A stretch of 25,728 nt of DNA. Source: an uncultured Bacillota bacterium (GTDB taxonomy: Bacteria; Bacillota; Clostridia; Oscillospirales; Oscillospiraceae). How positions within the stretch are numbered: position 1 is the first letter of the stretch; each line of letters begins with the position of its first letter. A program made the position numbers and the translations under genes. The stretch spans positions 1 to 25,728 of the forward strand of contig CANDCW010000032.1 in NCBI GenBank assembly GCA_947383275.1, read 5' to 3'. Positions 12,647 to 19,531 of the stretch are shown here, in pieces. The notes beneath the pieces were generated by a model. The model was given only the letters and a program-made list of their open reading frames with translations. It did no database searches and was not told where the DNA came from.

Positions 12647-13529
12647 ATACCTCGGGAAAGGACACTATGACAGCCAGTCGGCCCTCCAGATACTCCGCCT
12701 GAATGGTCCCACCCATGCGCTCGGTGAGCAGCCGGGCAATGGACAGCCCCAGGCCGGTGGCGCCCTGGCCAGTCTCCACGGTGTAGAAGCGGTCGAAAAG
12801 CCGGGCTGCGGACACCGGGTCCAGAGAAGGAGCTTCGTTGGAAAAAACGGCAGTTCCCGCCTTGTCCAGGGATACGGCAAAGCTGCCGCCGCTGTATTTC
12901 AAGGCATTGCCGATGATGTTGCCAAAAATCCGCCCCAGGCCGGATGGGTCCAGGATACGGACCACCGGGCCGTCCGGCAGGGAGATATCCGGGGTGATCC
13001 CCCGCTGGCTCATGGCGGCGTAGAAGGCCACCAGGCTCTCCTCCAGGCAGCGGCGCAGATCCACCTTTTCCCGGACCGGCTCCTGGCGGTCCACGGCCAG
13101 GGAGTAGCGGAACAGCTCCTCTGTCAGCCTGGTCATGGCCTCCATCCGGTTTCGGATGTTGTCCAGGTAGCGGCGGACAGGGCCGGGCAGCTCCTCCCGC
13201 TCCAGCAGCTCCAGGTAGCCCTGAATGGCGGTGAGAGGGGTGCGCAGATCGTGGGAGATGTTGGTAACGGCGTTTTTCAGCTCCGCGTCCCCCTGCCGGT
13301 ACCGCTGGCGCTGGCAGCGCAGCTGCTTGAGCTGAAGGTTCAGCTCCGAGGCCAATTTCCGGGCGTGGGGGTCCCGGACGGAGAGGAATATGGGGTTGTT
13401 GGTGTCCTGCTTCAGGCGCTCCCCCAGCTGTTGGGCGATCTCGTCCAGGCTGCGGTATAGGAGAAAAAGCTTGGCCAGCAGGACCAGGACCGCCAGTATT
13501 AAAATTCCGCATAGCAGCCAGGGGAGCAT
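12645..13529 (-). CDS. Sensor histidine kinase of ABC-transporter-linked two-component system
   Basis: The 294-residue protein has one N-terminal membrane helix (LLCGILILAVLVLLAKLFLL) and almost no extracellular sensor region. Its transporter may therefore act as the sensor, as in Bce-like systems. H93 lies in the phosphoacceptor motif NISHDLRTPLTAIQGYLELL, N208 in the N-box NIIGNALKYS, and the ATP lid glycines in TGLGLSIA (258-265). The usual G1 aspartate motif (DxGxG) is not evident; the matching region reads SNEAPSLDP. The start is ATG 13529, with TGAGGTGA upstream, rather than the GTG at 13538. It begins ten bases after the permease stop, so translation is probably coupled. It likely phosphorylates the regulator at 15382. 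Confidence 0.9.
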   Translation of the reverse strand: MLPWLLCGILILAVLVLLAKLFLLYRSLDEIAQQLGERLKQDTNNPIFLSVRDPHARKLASELNLQLKQLRCQRQRYRQGDAELKNAVTNISHDLRTPLTAIQGYLELLEREELPGPVRRYLDNIRNRMEAMTRLTEELFRYSLAVDRQEPVREKVDLRRCLEESLVAFYAAMSQRGITPDISLPDGPVVRILDPSGLGRIFGNIIGNALKYSGGSFAVSLDKAGTAVFSNEAPSLDPVSAARLFDRFYTVETGQGATGLGLSIARLLTERMGGTIQAEYLEGRLAVIVSFPEV

Positions 13530-13539
13530 GTCTGTCACC

Positions 13540-14352
13540 TCATTTCAGGTCCTTCCACCGGAACAGGGCCGCTCCGGCGGCGGTAGTCGCCGCGAACACC
13601 CCAACGGAGCATAGGACCATTTGCAGGGGCCGGGTGACGTTTCCGTTGGTGAACTGCACGGCCTGTCCCACCGGGTTCAGGTCCAGCAGGAGCTCATAGG
13701 GCCACCGCTCCTCCGGCTGGAGATAGGCGGAGTTGCGTACCATCTCGGAGACCATCTCCCCATCCACCAGAGAGAAAGAGGGGAGAAACTCCGGAGCGTC
13801 CAAAATCTGATAGATCGAAATCGCGATACCGAAAATCAGCAGGAACAGCAGCATACAGCTTACCGCCGAGGCAGCCTTGCGGCTGCAATTCATGACGAGG
13901 GCGGTAAAAATGGCGCACCACACCGCCGCCATCAGAAGGGAGAGGGCCAGGCTGGTCAGCAGCGGGCCGGGGGCTTTGGGCCCGCCCAGCAGGGGGACGC
14001 CCACCGCCAGAGTACACAGAATATAGACGCCGCAGAAGGTCAGAGCGGTAAACACGGCGGTGATCAGGTTGGCCAAGTAGACGGACAGCCTAGTGTGGCC
14101 GGCGGCCAGCTTGTTGCGGATGGCTCCATCGCTGTACTCCGAACCGAACAACAGGGAGAGAGAGACGGACAGCACCAGGCCGATGAGCATGGCGTAGACG
14201 AAGAAGACGGCGTCCAGGGGGAATTTGCGCTGGTATTCCAGATAGGTCTGGATGGGCTGCCAGGCCCCGGCGGCGGCACACAGCAGCAGGGTCACCCAGA
14301 ACAGGCGGCTCTTTCTCAGGCGGAACAGGTTGGCGGAAAGCAGGTTCGTCAT
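13540..14352 (-). CDS. ABC-2-type transporter permease
   Basis: This is a 270-residue membrane protein with about six transmembrane segments: residues near 17-33, 50-70, 95-120, 130-155, 163-183 and 245-262. The pattern matches ABC-2 permeases of the bacitracin/lantibiotic-resistance type. The LLFGSEYSDGAIRNKLAAGH segment in the first cytoplasmic loop is the usual coupling region. Its ATG overlaps the ATPase stop codon in the sequence ATGA, so the two are translationally coupled. A long extracytoplasmic loop (about 184-240) separates the last two helices. It probably exports or flips a hydrophobic compound or peptide; the substrate is unknown. Confidence 0.9.
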   Translation of the reverse strand: MTNLLSANLFRLRKSRLFWVTLLLCAAAGAWQPIQTYLEYQRKFPLDAVFFVYAMLIGLVLSVSLSLLFGSEYSDGAIRNKLAAGHTRLSVYLANLITAVFTALTFCGVYILCTLAVGVPLLGGPKAPGPLLTSLALSLLMAAVWCAIFTALVMNCSRKAASAVSCMLLFLLIFGIAISIYQILDAPEFLPSFSLVDGEMVSEMVRNSAYLQPEERWPYELLLDLNPVGQAVQFTNGNVTRPLQMVLCSVGVFAATTAAGAALFRWKDLK

Positions 14353-15260
14353 TTTGAGCCACCCCCCACCAGGTTGATAAAGTAGCCCTCCAGGCTCTCG
14401 TCCCGCTCCAGGGCGGAGAGGAGCTGGCAGCCCTCCCGGTCCAGGGCGGCGGACAGCTGGGAGATCACCGGCTGGGCGAAGATGTCCGCTTTGCCCTCGG
14501 CGAGAATTTTATACTCCAGCCCCATACCGTCCAGAACCCGGGCCAGGATCCGGGTGTCGGTGACCTCCACCCGCAGGCATTTGCGGCAGGCCGCCTCCAG
14601 CTCCTGGGCACTGATCTCCTTCACCATCCGGCCGGAGTCGATAAAGCCGTAGTGGGTGGCCAGCCGGGACAGCTCGTCCAGGATGTGGCTGGAGATGAGC
14701 ACGGTGATCTGCCGTTCCCGGTTCAGCTTCAGGATCAGCTCCCGGGTCTCGATGATGCCCTGGGGGTCCAGGCCGTTCACCGGCTCGTCCAGCACCAGAA
14801 AGTCCGGGTCGCCGGCCAGGGCGATGGCGATGCCCAGCCGCTGGCGCATGCCCAGGGAGAAGTTGCGGGCTTTCTTCCTGCCCACGTCCCCCAGGCCCAC
14901 CAGCTTCAGCAGCTGCGCCGTCCCCTCGTCAGAGGGGACGCCCAGAACCCGGTACTGCTCTTTGATGTTGTCAGCGGCGGACAAATCCAGATAGATGGAG
15001 GGTGTCTCCACCACGGCCCCCATGCGGCGTCGAGCCTTGTGGATGTCTTTAGACCGGCTGTCCAGGCCGAAGAGGGCGTAGCTGCCCGAGCTGGGGGCCT
15101 GGAGGCCGCAGATCAGGCGGATCAGTGTGGTTTTGCCCGCGCCGTTCCGGCCCACCAGGCCGTAGATGGCCCCCCGGGGGACGCGCATGGCCAGGCCGCT
15201 CAGGGCGTGGAACCCCTTGTAGGATTTCCACAGGCCGCTGGCGGTAAGAACGTAATCCAT
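14349..15260 (-). CDS. ABC transporter ATP-binding protein (BcrA-like)
   Basis: The 303-residue ATPase shows Walker A GRNGAGKT (37-44), the signature SLGMRQRLG (135-143), Walker B FLVLDEP (154-160) with VNGLDP as D-loop region, and the SSHIL switch histidine. The 80-residue C-terminal extension after the nucleotide domain is typical of BcrA/CcmA-like exporters. The start ATG 15260 follows AGGAGG. Together with the permease it would form a heterotetrameric exporter, likely for antimicrobial peptide or cell-envelope stress. Upstream are direct repeats that may bind the neighbouring response regulator. Confidence 0.93.
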   Translation of the reverse strand: MDYVLTASGLWKSYKGFHALSGLAMRVPRGAIYGLVGRNGAGKTTLIRLICGLQAPSSGSYALFGLDSRSKDIHKARRRMGAVVETPSIYLDLSAADNIKEQYRVLGVPSDEGTAQLLKLVGLGDVGRKKARNFSLGMRQRLGIAIALAGDPDFLVLDEPVNGLDPQGIIETRELILKLNRERQITVLISSHILDELSRLATHYGFIDSGRMVKEISAQELEAACRKCLRVEVTDTRILARVLDGMGLEYKILAEGKADIFAQPVISQLSAALDREGCQLLSALERDESLEGYFINLVGGGSK

Positions 15261-15291
15261 AGGTTTGAACCTCCTTTTCTCGGATGCCCGC

Positions 15292-15349
15292 AGTCTACCC
15301 CCGAGGGGTAAAGAAACCGGCTAAGAAAAGGGTAAAGATTTGGGAAAGA
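15292..15349 (-). promoter_or_regulatory. Candidate response-regulator binding repeats and promoter of the ABC operon
   Basis: GGGTAAAGA occurs exactly at 15306-15314 and 15330-15338. Looser copies are at 15318-15326 (CGGCTAAGA) and 15341-15349 (TGGGAAAGA), giving spacings of 12, 12 and 11 bp. A -10-like TAGACT lies at 15292-15297 on the minus strand with no good -35, as expected for an activator-dependent promoter. Confidence 0.45.
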
Positions 15350-15381
15350 TCTTTAGGCGCAATGGCGGCTGAAGGGCGCCT

Positions 15382-16044
15382 TTACGGATTCAGCTTGAAC
15401 CCGATGCCCCACACCGATTCAATGTGGTCCCTGCCGGTGGCGTCCCGCAGCTTTTTGCGCAGGTTGCTCACATGGATCTTCAGGGAGCTCTCGGTGCAGT
15501 CGGGGGTGTCGCCGCTGATGCGGTCCAAAATCACCGATTTGGCGATGGCCTGGCCGGGATTTTGGAGAAATAGCTTCAAAATGGCGTACTCCGTCTTGGT
15601 CAGGCGGACCGGCGTCCCCCCCGCTGTGACAGAGCGGGCGGTTTGGTCCAGGTGCAGGGGACCGGCCTCCAGGGCCGGGACCAGGCCGGGGGCGGCTCTG
15701 TCTCGCAGGCGGGCGGCAATCCGGGCCAGCAGCTCCCTGGAGTCGAAGGGCTTGGTGACATAGTCTGCCGCCCCGCCCAGGAGCAGTTTCACCTTGTCGT
15801 CCACTCCCGCCTTTGCGCTGACCACCATGACCGGCACGCCGCTGATTTTCGCCAGTACCTCCTCCCCGGACAGGCCGGGGAGCATCAGGTCCAGCAGCAC
15901 CAGGTCGGGACGGCTGCGCTCCAGGAGCAGCACCGCCTCCGTCCCCGAGTAGGCCCGCAGCACGGCGTAGCCCTCCCGCTGGAGCAGCTCCTCCAGAAAA
16001 TTGCCAATGTGAATGTCGTCGTCAATGACCGCGATAGTTTTCAT
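15382..16044 (-). CDS. OmpR/PhoB-type response regulator
   Basis: The 220-residue regulator has a receiver with D8/D9 acid pocket, phosphoacceptor D52 (DLVLLDLMLPG), S76 and K98 (TKPF), all intact. The winged-helix DNA-binding domain (about 125-218) contains RLTKTEYAILKLFLQNPGQA and SSLKIHVSNLRKKLRD, ending HIESVWGIGFKLNP. The start ATG 16044 is preceded by GGGAGG; the longer frame is rejected. It is transcribed ahead of the ABC exporter and histidine kinase on the same strand with a 121-bp gap containing direct repeats. It probably activates that operon when phosphorylated by the kinase at 12645. Confidence 0.95.
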   Translation of the reverse strand: MKTIAVIDDDIHIGNFLEELLQREGYAVLRAYSGTEAVLLLERSRPDLVLLDLMLPGLSGEEVLAKISGVPVMVVSAKAGVDDKVKLLLGGAADYVTKPFDSRELLARIAARLRDRAAPGLVPALEAGPLHLDQTARSVTAGGTPVRLTKTEYAILKLFLQNPGQAIAKSVILDRISGDTPDCTESSLKIHVSNLRKKLRDATGRDHIESVWGIGFKLNP

Positions 16045-16074
16045 GGCGCGCCTCCCGCCTAAAATCTCCACCCT

Positions 16075-16103
16075 ATTGTACTCCATATTTTTGCACGGTA
16101 CAA
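16075..16103 (-). promoter_or_regulatory. Promoter of the response regulator gene
   Basis: On the minus strand, TTGTAC (16098-16103) and TACAAT (16075-16080) are separated by 17 bp. The -10 is good and the -35 poor. Confidence 0.55.
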
Positions 16104-16113
16104 TAGCTTTCCC

Positions 16114-16142
16114 TTGTAGGGCCCGCGCTTTCGTGCTATACT
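16114..16142 (+). promoter_or_regulatory. Promoter of the alcohol dehydrogenase gene
   Basis: An extended -10 (TGCTATACT, hexamer 16137-16142) lies 17 bp after TTGTAG (16114-16119). It is back to back with the response regulator promoter. Confidence 0.65.
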
Positions 16143-16172
16143 GGGGTTATTATCATCTTAGGAGGACGGATC

Positions 16173-17354
16173 ATGTTCAATTTCACTTACTATACCCCCA
16201 CCAAGGTGGTGTTTGGCAAAGGCGCGGAGGATCAGGCCGGCGCGCTGGTCAAGGCCCAGGGCTGCAAAAAGGTGCTGATCCACTACGGCGGCGGCAGCGT
16301 GGTCCGCTCCGGTCTGCTGGGCAAAATCAAGGCATCGCTGGACCGGGAGCTGGTGGCCCATGTGGAGCTGGGCGGCGTAGTGCCCAACCCCCGGCTGTCC
16401 CTGGTGTATCGGGGCATTGAGCTGGCCCGGAAAGAAGGGGTGGACTTCATCCTGGCGGTGGGCGGCGGCAGCGTGATCGACTCCTCCAAGGCCATCGCCT
16501 ACGGGCTGGCCGAGGATGGCGACGTATGGGAGCTGTACGACCACGTGCGCGCGGCCAAAGCCTGCCTGCCGGTGGGCGCGGTGCTCACCATTGCCGCCGC
16601 CGGCAGCGAGATGAGCAACAGCAGCGTGATTACCAAGGACGAGGGGGGCGTGAAGCGGGGCTACAACAATGAGATCTGCCGCCCCAAATTCGCCATTATG
16701 AACCCGGAGCTGACGATGACGCTGCCCCCCTACCAGACAGCCAGCGGCTGTGTGGACATCCTGATGCACACCATGGAGCGCTACTTTACCCCCAACGGCA
16801 CCATGGATCTCACCGACAGCCTGGCCGAGGGCCTGATGCGCACGGTGATGAAAAACGCCAGGCTCCTCAAGGACAATCCCCAAAACTATGATGCCCGGGC
16901 AGAGGTTATGTGGGCAGGCAGCTTGTCCCACAACGGGCTTACCGGCTGCGGCAGCGACGGCGGAGACTGGGCCCCCCACGGCCTGGAGCACGAAATGGGC
17001 GGCATGTTCGATGTGACCCACGGCGCGGGGCTGGCGGCGGTGTGGGGGAGCTGGGCGCGGTACGTCTATCGGGACTGCCTGCCCCGTTTCGTCAAGTTCG
17101 CGGTAGACGTAATGGGCGTGGACGGGGGCGGAACCCCGGAAGAGGTTGCCATGCGGGGCATTGAGGCAATGGAGGATTTTTACCGCTCGATCCACATGCC
17201 CACCTGCTTCTCCGAGTTGGGCATTGCCCCCACCCAGGAGCAGCTGAAGACGATGGCGAAGATGTGCAGCGTGGCCTCGGGAGGCCCGAAAGGCGCCGCC
17301 AAGGCGCTGTATGAGGCCGACATGCTGAAAATTTACGAGATGGCAAATCATTAA
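16173..17354 (+). CDS. Iron-containing alcohol dehydrogenase, butanol-dehydrogenase type
   Basis: This is a 393-residue NAD(P)H-dependent alcohol dehydrogenase of the family that includes YqhD and clostridial BdhA/BdhB. The N-terminal Rossmann-like domain has AVGGGSVID (95-103) for cofactor binding. Metal ligands by alignment to YqhD are D195 and H199 (GCVDILMHTMERY), H269 (APHGLEHE) and H283 (DVTHGAGL). Length and motifs are complete. The start ATG 16173 follows AGGAGG. It stands alone, with its own promoter and a 42-bp palindrome after the stop codon. It probably reduces aldehydes during fermentation or detoxification; chain-length preference cannot be read from the sequence. Confidence 0.93.
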   Translation: MFNFTYYTPTKVVFGKGAEDQAGALVKAQGCKKVLIHYGGGSVVRSGLLGKIKASLDRELVAHVELGGVVPNPRLSLVYRGIELARKEGVDFILAVGGGSVIDSSKAIAYGLAEDGDVWELYDHVRAAKACLPVGAVLTIAAAGSEMSNSSVITKDEGGVKRGYNNEICRPKFAIMNPELTMTLPPYQTASGCVDILMHTMERYFTPNGTMDLTDSLAEGLMRTVMKNARLLKDNPQNYDARAEVMWAGSLSHNGLTGCGSDGGDWAPHGLEHEMGGMFDVTHGAGLAAVWGSWARYVYRDCLPRFVKFAVDVMGVDGGGTPEEVAMRGIEAMEDFYRSIHMPTCFSELGIAPTQEQLKTMAKMCSVASGGPKGAAKALYEADMLKIYEMANH

Positions 17355-17396
17355 AACCGTTCAGCCCCCGGCTTTAAAGCCGGGGGCTGAACGGTT
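17355..17396. terminator. Perfect 42-bp palindromic hairpin between convergent genes
   Basis: The first 21 bases are the exact reverse complement of the last 21, centred on TTTAAA. It starts right after the dehydrogenase stop codon and overlaps the stop codon of the leftward desulfidase-like gene (17395-17397). It can fold from either strand. There is no T run, so it may act as a blocking hairpin rather than a standard terminator. Confidence 0.75.
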
Positions 17397-18675
17397 AGGT
17401 TTGCAGCATGATCTGCAAAATTTCTTTGTCTGTGGAGCGCATTCCAATTTTGCCCAGGCGCCCCACGTTGTCCAGGGTCTTTTCCACGCCGTGGGAGAGG
17501 ATGCCGTCCCCGCCGTAGAACTGCTGGCCCTGCTGATACATGCGGTAGCCCAGCACCCCGGCGTCGATGGCTGCGGCAATCTTGCCCGCGCAGGATGCCT
17601 TTGCCCCGTCGCAAATCATCCCGGAGACAATGGCCAGGGCGTTGACCACGGTATGGATGACCTCCTCATAGCCGCCGCCGTCCAGATAGGCGATGCCCGC
17701 CCCCGCCGCCGCCCCGGCGCTCACCGCGCCGCAGTAGGCGGACAGCCGCCCGATGCGGGTTTTCTGGTGGATGGTGATCAGGTTGGACAGCACCAGCGCC
17801 CGGTACAGCTTCTCTTCGCTGGCGCCCAGCTCCCGGCCGTAGACAATCACGGGCACCGAGGCGGTAATGCCTTGGTTGCCGCTGCCTGAGTTGATAATAA
17901 CCGGCAGCTCGCACCCGCCCATCCGGGCGTCTGACCCGGCGGCGGCGGCGGCCTTGGCCTTGGCGATGGGGTCGTCCGGCCGGGAGCTGGTGCGGATCAC
18001 CTGGCCGATGTTGGCGCCATAGCTGTGGGCCAGGCCCTCCTGGGAGATGGCCGTGTTGCACTGGATCTGACGGCTGAGGACTCCCCGCACATCGTCGATG
18101 TCAACCGTCTGGGCAAAGTCCCAGATGTCCGCCATGGTAAGCAGGGTGCGGTCGGTGAGCCCGCTTTCATCGTCCGCCTCCACGGGCAGGTCCAGCACCA
18201 CCTGGCCGCCGCGCTCCATGTGGACAATGTTGGTGTGGTAGTTGGCAATGCGGACCTTGGCCTCGTCTTCCCCCTTGCGCAGGGTGATTTGGATGTCAAA
18301 AACCAGGCCGCTGTCCAGGAACCCTACCCGGACGGGGTGTTCTTTCAAGTAGGCGCGCATCTCCTCCTGCTGCTGCTTGGTCACCTGGGAGATGACCTCC
18401 AGCAGCAGGTCCGCCTGGCCGGCCACCACGCCGGCGGCGGCGGCGGCCTCAATGCCGTGGAGCCCCCCGGTGTTGGGAACCACCACGCTCTTGACGTTTT
18501 TGATGATGTTTCCGCTGGCCTCCACCAGCACCTCGTCGGGCAGGGCGCCCAACAGCTCCCGCCCCTTGGCCGCGCCGTAGGCGATGGCGATGGGTTCGGT
18601 GCAGCCCATAGCGGGGACCAGCTCTTCCTCCAGGATTTGAAGATAGGCGGCATACTTTTTGTTTGATTTTTCCAT
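17395..18675 (-). CDS. L-cysteine desulfidase / L-serine dehydratase alpha-like protein (UPF0597/CyuA family)
   Basis: This is a 426-residue protein of the family that binds an iron-sulfur cluster and removes sulfide from cysteine, or ammonia from serine. The N-terminal motif EELVPAMGCTEPIAIAYGAA holds C25. The glycine-rich core includes VVVPNTGG and ELPVIINSGSGNQGI. Further conserved cysteines occur in RLSAYCGAVSAGA and SGMICDGAKASCA. The start is ATG 18675 behind GGAGGAG; the open frame continues upstream to 19341 only by chance and is rejected. It is a single gene with its own promoter. It probably serves cysteine or serine catabolism; the substrate choice is not resolved from sequence. 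Confidence 0.9.
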   Translation of the reverse strand: MEKSNKKYAAYLQILEEELVPAMGCTEPIAIAYGAAKGRELLGALPDEVLVEASGNIIKNVKSVVVPNTGGLHGIEAAAAAGVVAGQADLLLEVISQVTKQQQEEMRAYLKEHPVRVGFLDSGLVFDIQITLRKGEDEAKVRIANYHTNIVHMERGGQVVLDLPVEADDESGLTDRTLLTMADIWDFAQTVDIDDVRGVLSRQIQCNTAISQEGLAHSYGANIGQVIRTSSRPDDPIAKAKAAAAAGSDARMGGCELPVIINSGSGNQGITASVPVIVYGRELGASEEKLYRALVLSNLITIHQKTRIGRLSAYCGAVSAGAAAGAGIAYLDGGGYEEVIHTVVNALAIVSGMICDGAKASCAGKIAAAIDAGVLGYRMYQQGQQFYGGDGILSHGVEKTLDNVGRLGKIGMRSTDKEILQIMLQT

Positions 18676-18712
18676 GATGCTCCTCCTTGTTTCGACAGGG
18701 GAATTTGTACCT

Positions 18713-18741
18713 ATTGTACAATATAGGGCGCATTTCGTCAA
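18713..18741 (-). promoter_or_regulatory. Promoter of the CyuA-family gene
   Basis: On the minus strand, TTGACG (18736-18741) and TACAAT (18713-18718) are 17 bp apart, one mismatch each from the consensus. Confidence 0.8.
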
Positions 18742-18745
18742 ATGG

Positions 18746-18774
18746 TTGCGGCAATTTCTTTCCTGTGATATTAT
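18746..18774 (+). promoter_or_regulatory. Promoter of the HAD phosphatase gene
   Basis: TTGCGG (18746-18751) and the extended -10 TGATATTAT (hexamer 18769-18774) are 17 bp apart. It is back to back with the CyuA-family promoter. Confidence 0.65.
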
Positions 18775-18795
18775 GGTAGCGTAAAAAAGGGGGGC

Positions 18796-19449
18796 ATGAT
18801 GATGTTTCAATTGGTGTGCTTTGATTTCGACTACACGTTGGGCGACTCCACCGGCTCCATTGTGGCGGGATTCCGACACGGCCTCACCGGCCTGGGCTGG
18901 CCCGCCCCGGAGCGGGAAGCGGTGCGGGCCACCATCGGCTACATGCTGGAGGACGCCTATACCATGCTCACCGGAGATGACAACCGGGAGCGGCAGGCCA
19001 GGTTCCGCGCGCTGTTCTCCGAGGTAGCTGTGGAGCGCCAGCGGAAGGAGACCACCCTTTTCCCCGGCGCGGCCGAGCTGCTCCGGGGGCTGAAGCAGCG
19101 GGGGGTGAAGGCGGCCATTGTCAGCTCCAAGGGGGGGGATACCATTGAGATCATCATGGACCGTTTTGGCCTGGGGGATGCCTTGGAGATGGTTCTGGGC
19201 AGCGGAGATGTAAAACGCCCCAAGCCGGACCCGGAGGGGCTGTTGACTGTTATGGACCGCCTGAGCGTCAGTCCGGAGGAGACCCTGTTCTGCGGCGACA
19301 CCGTGCTGGATGCCGGAGCGGCCCAAAACGCGGGATGCCACTTTGCCGCCGTCCTCAACGGCACCACCCCGGCGGCGGACTTTTCACCCTTTCCCTGCGA
19401 ACATATTGCCCCCGACCTGTGGGATTTGGCAAAGTGGCTGGAATTGTAA
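18796..19449 (+). CDS. HAD-superfamily phosphatase (phosphoglycolate-phosphatase-like)
   Basis: This is a 217-residue soluble hydrolase of HAD subfamily IA. Motif I is DFDYTL near residues 10-15, with the nucleophile Asp and the acid/base Asp two residues later. Motif II is the Ser of AAIVSSKGG, motif III the Lys in VKRPKPDP, and motif IV CGDTVLDAGAA. A helical cap lies between motifs I and II. Three ATG codons in a row (18796, 18799, 18802) follow the ribosome site AAAAGGGGGG, so the exact start is uncertain by two residues. It probably dephosphorylates a small phosphate ester such as phosphoglycolate. No operon partner is evident, and the next gene has its own promoter. Confidence 0.9.
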   Translation: MMMFQLVCFDFDYTLGDSTGSIVAGFRHGLTGLGWPAPEREAVRATIGYMLEDAYTMLTGDDNRERQARFRALFSEVAVERQRKETTLFPGAAELLRGLKQRGVKAAIVSSKGGDTIEIIMDRFGLGDALEMVLGSGDVKRPKPDPEGLLTVMDRLSVSPEETLFCGDTVLDAGAAQNAGCHFAAVLNGTTPAADFSPFPCEHIAPDLWDLAKWLEL

Positions 19450-19461
19450 TAAAACTTTAAC

Positions 19462-19489
19462 TTGACTTGCTTCTGCCTTATGCTACAAT
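19462..19489 (+). promoter_or_regulatory. Promoter of the TraB/GumN gene
   Basis: TTGACT (19462-19467) and the extended -10 TGCTACAAT (hexamer 19484-19489) are 16 bp apart. Confidence 0.75.
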
Positions 19490-19531
19490 AGGACCGTGCC
19501 GGGTACGCTCCGGAGAAAGGATGAACGCAAC

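Noticed and set aside
18676..19341. N-terminal extension of the CyuA-family gene
   Set aside because: The frame is open by chance through the promoter and the HAD gene. ATG 18675 has a GGAGGAG site and starts the conserved domain.
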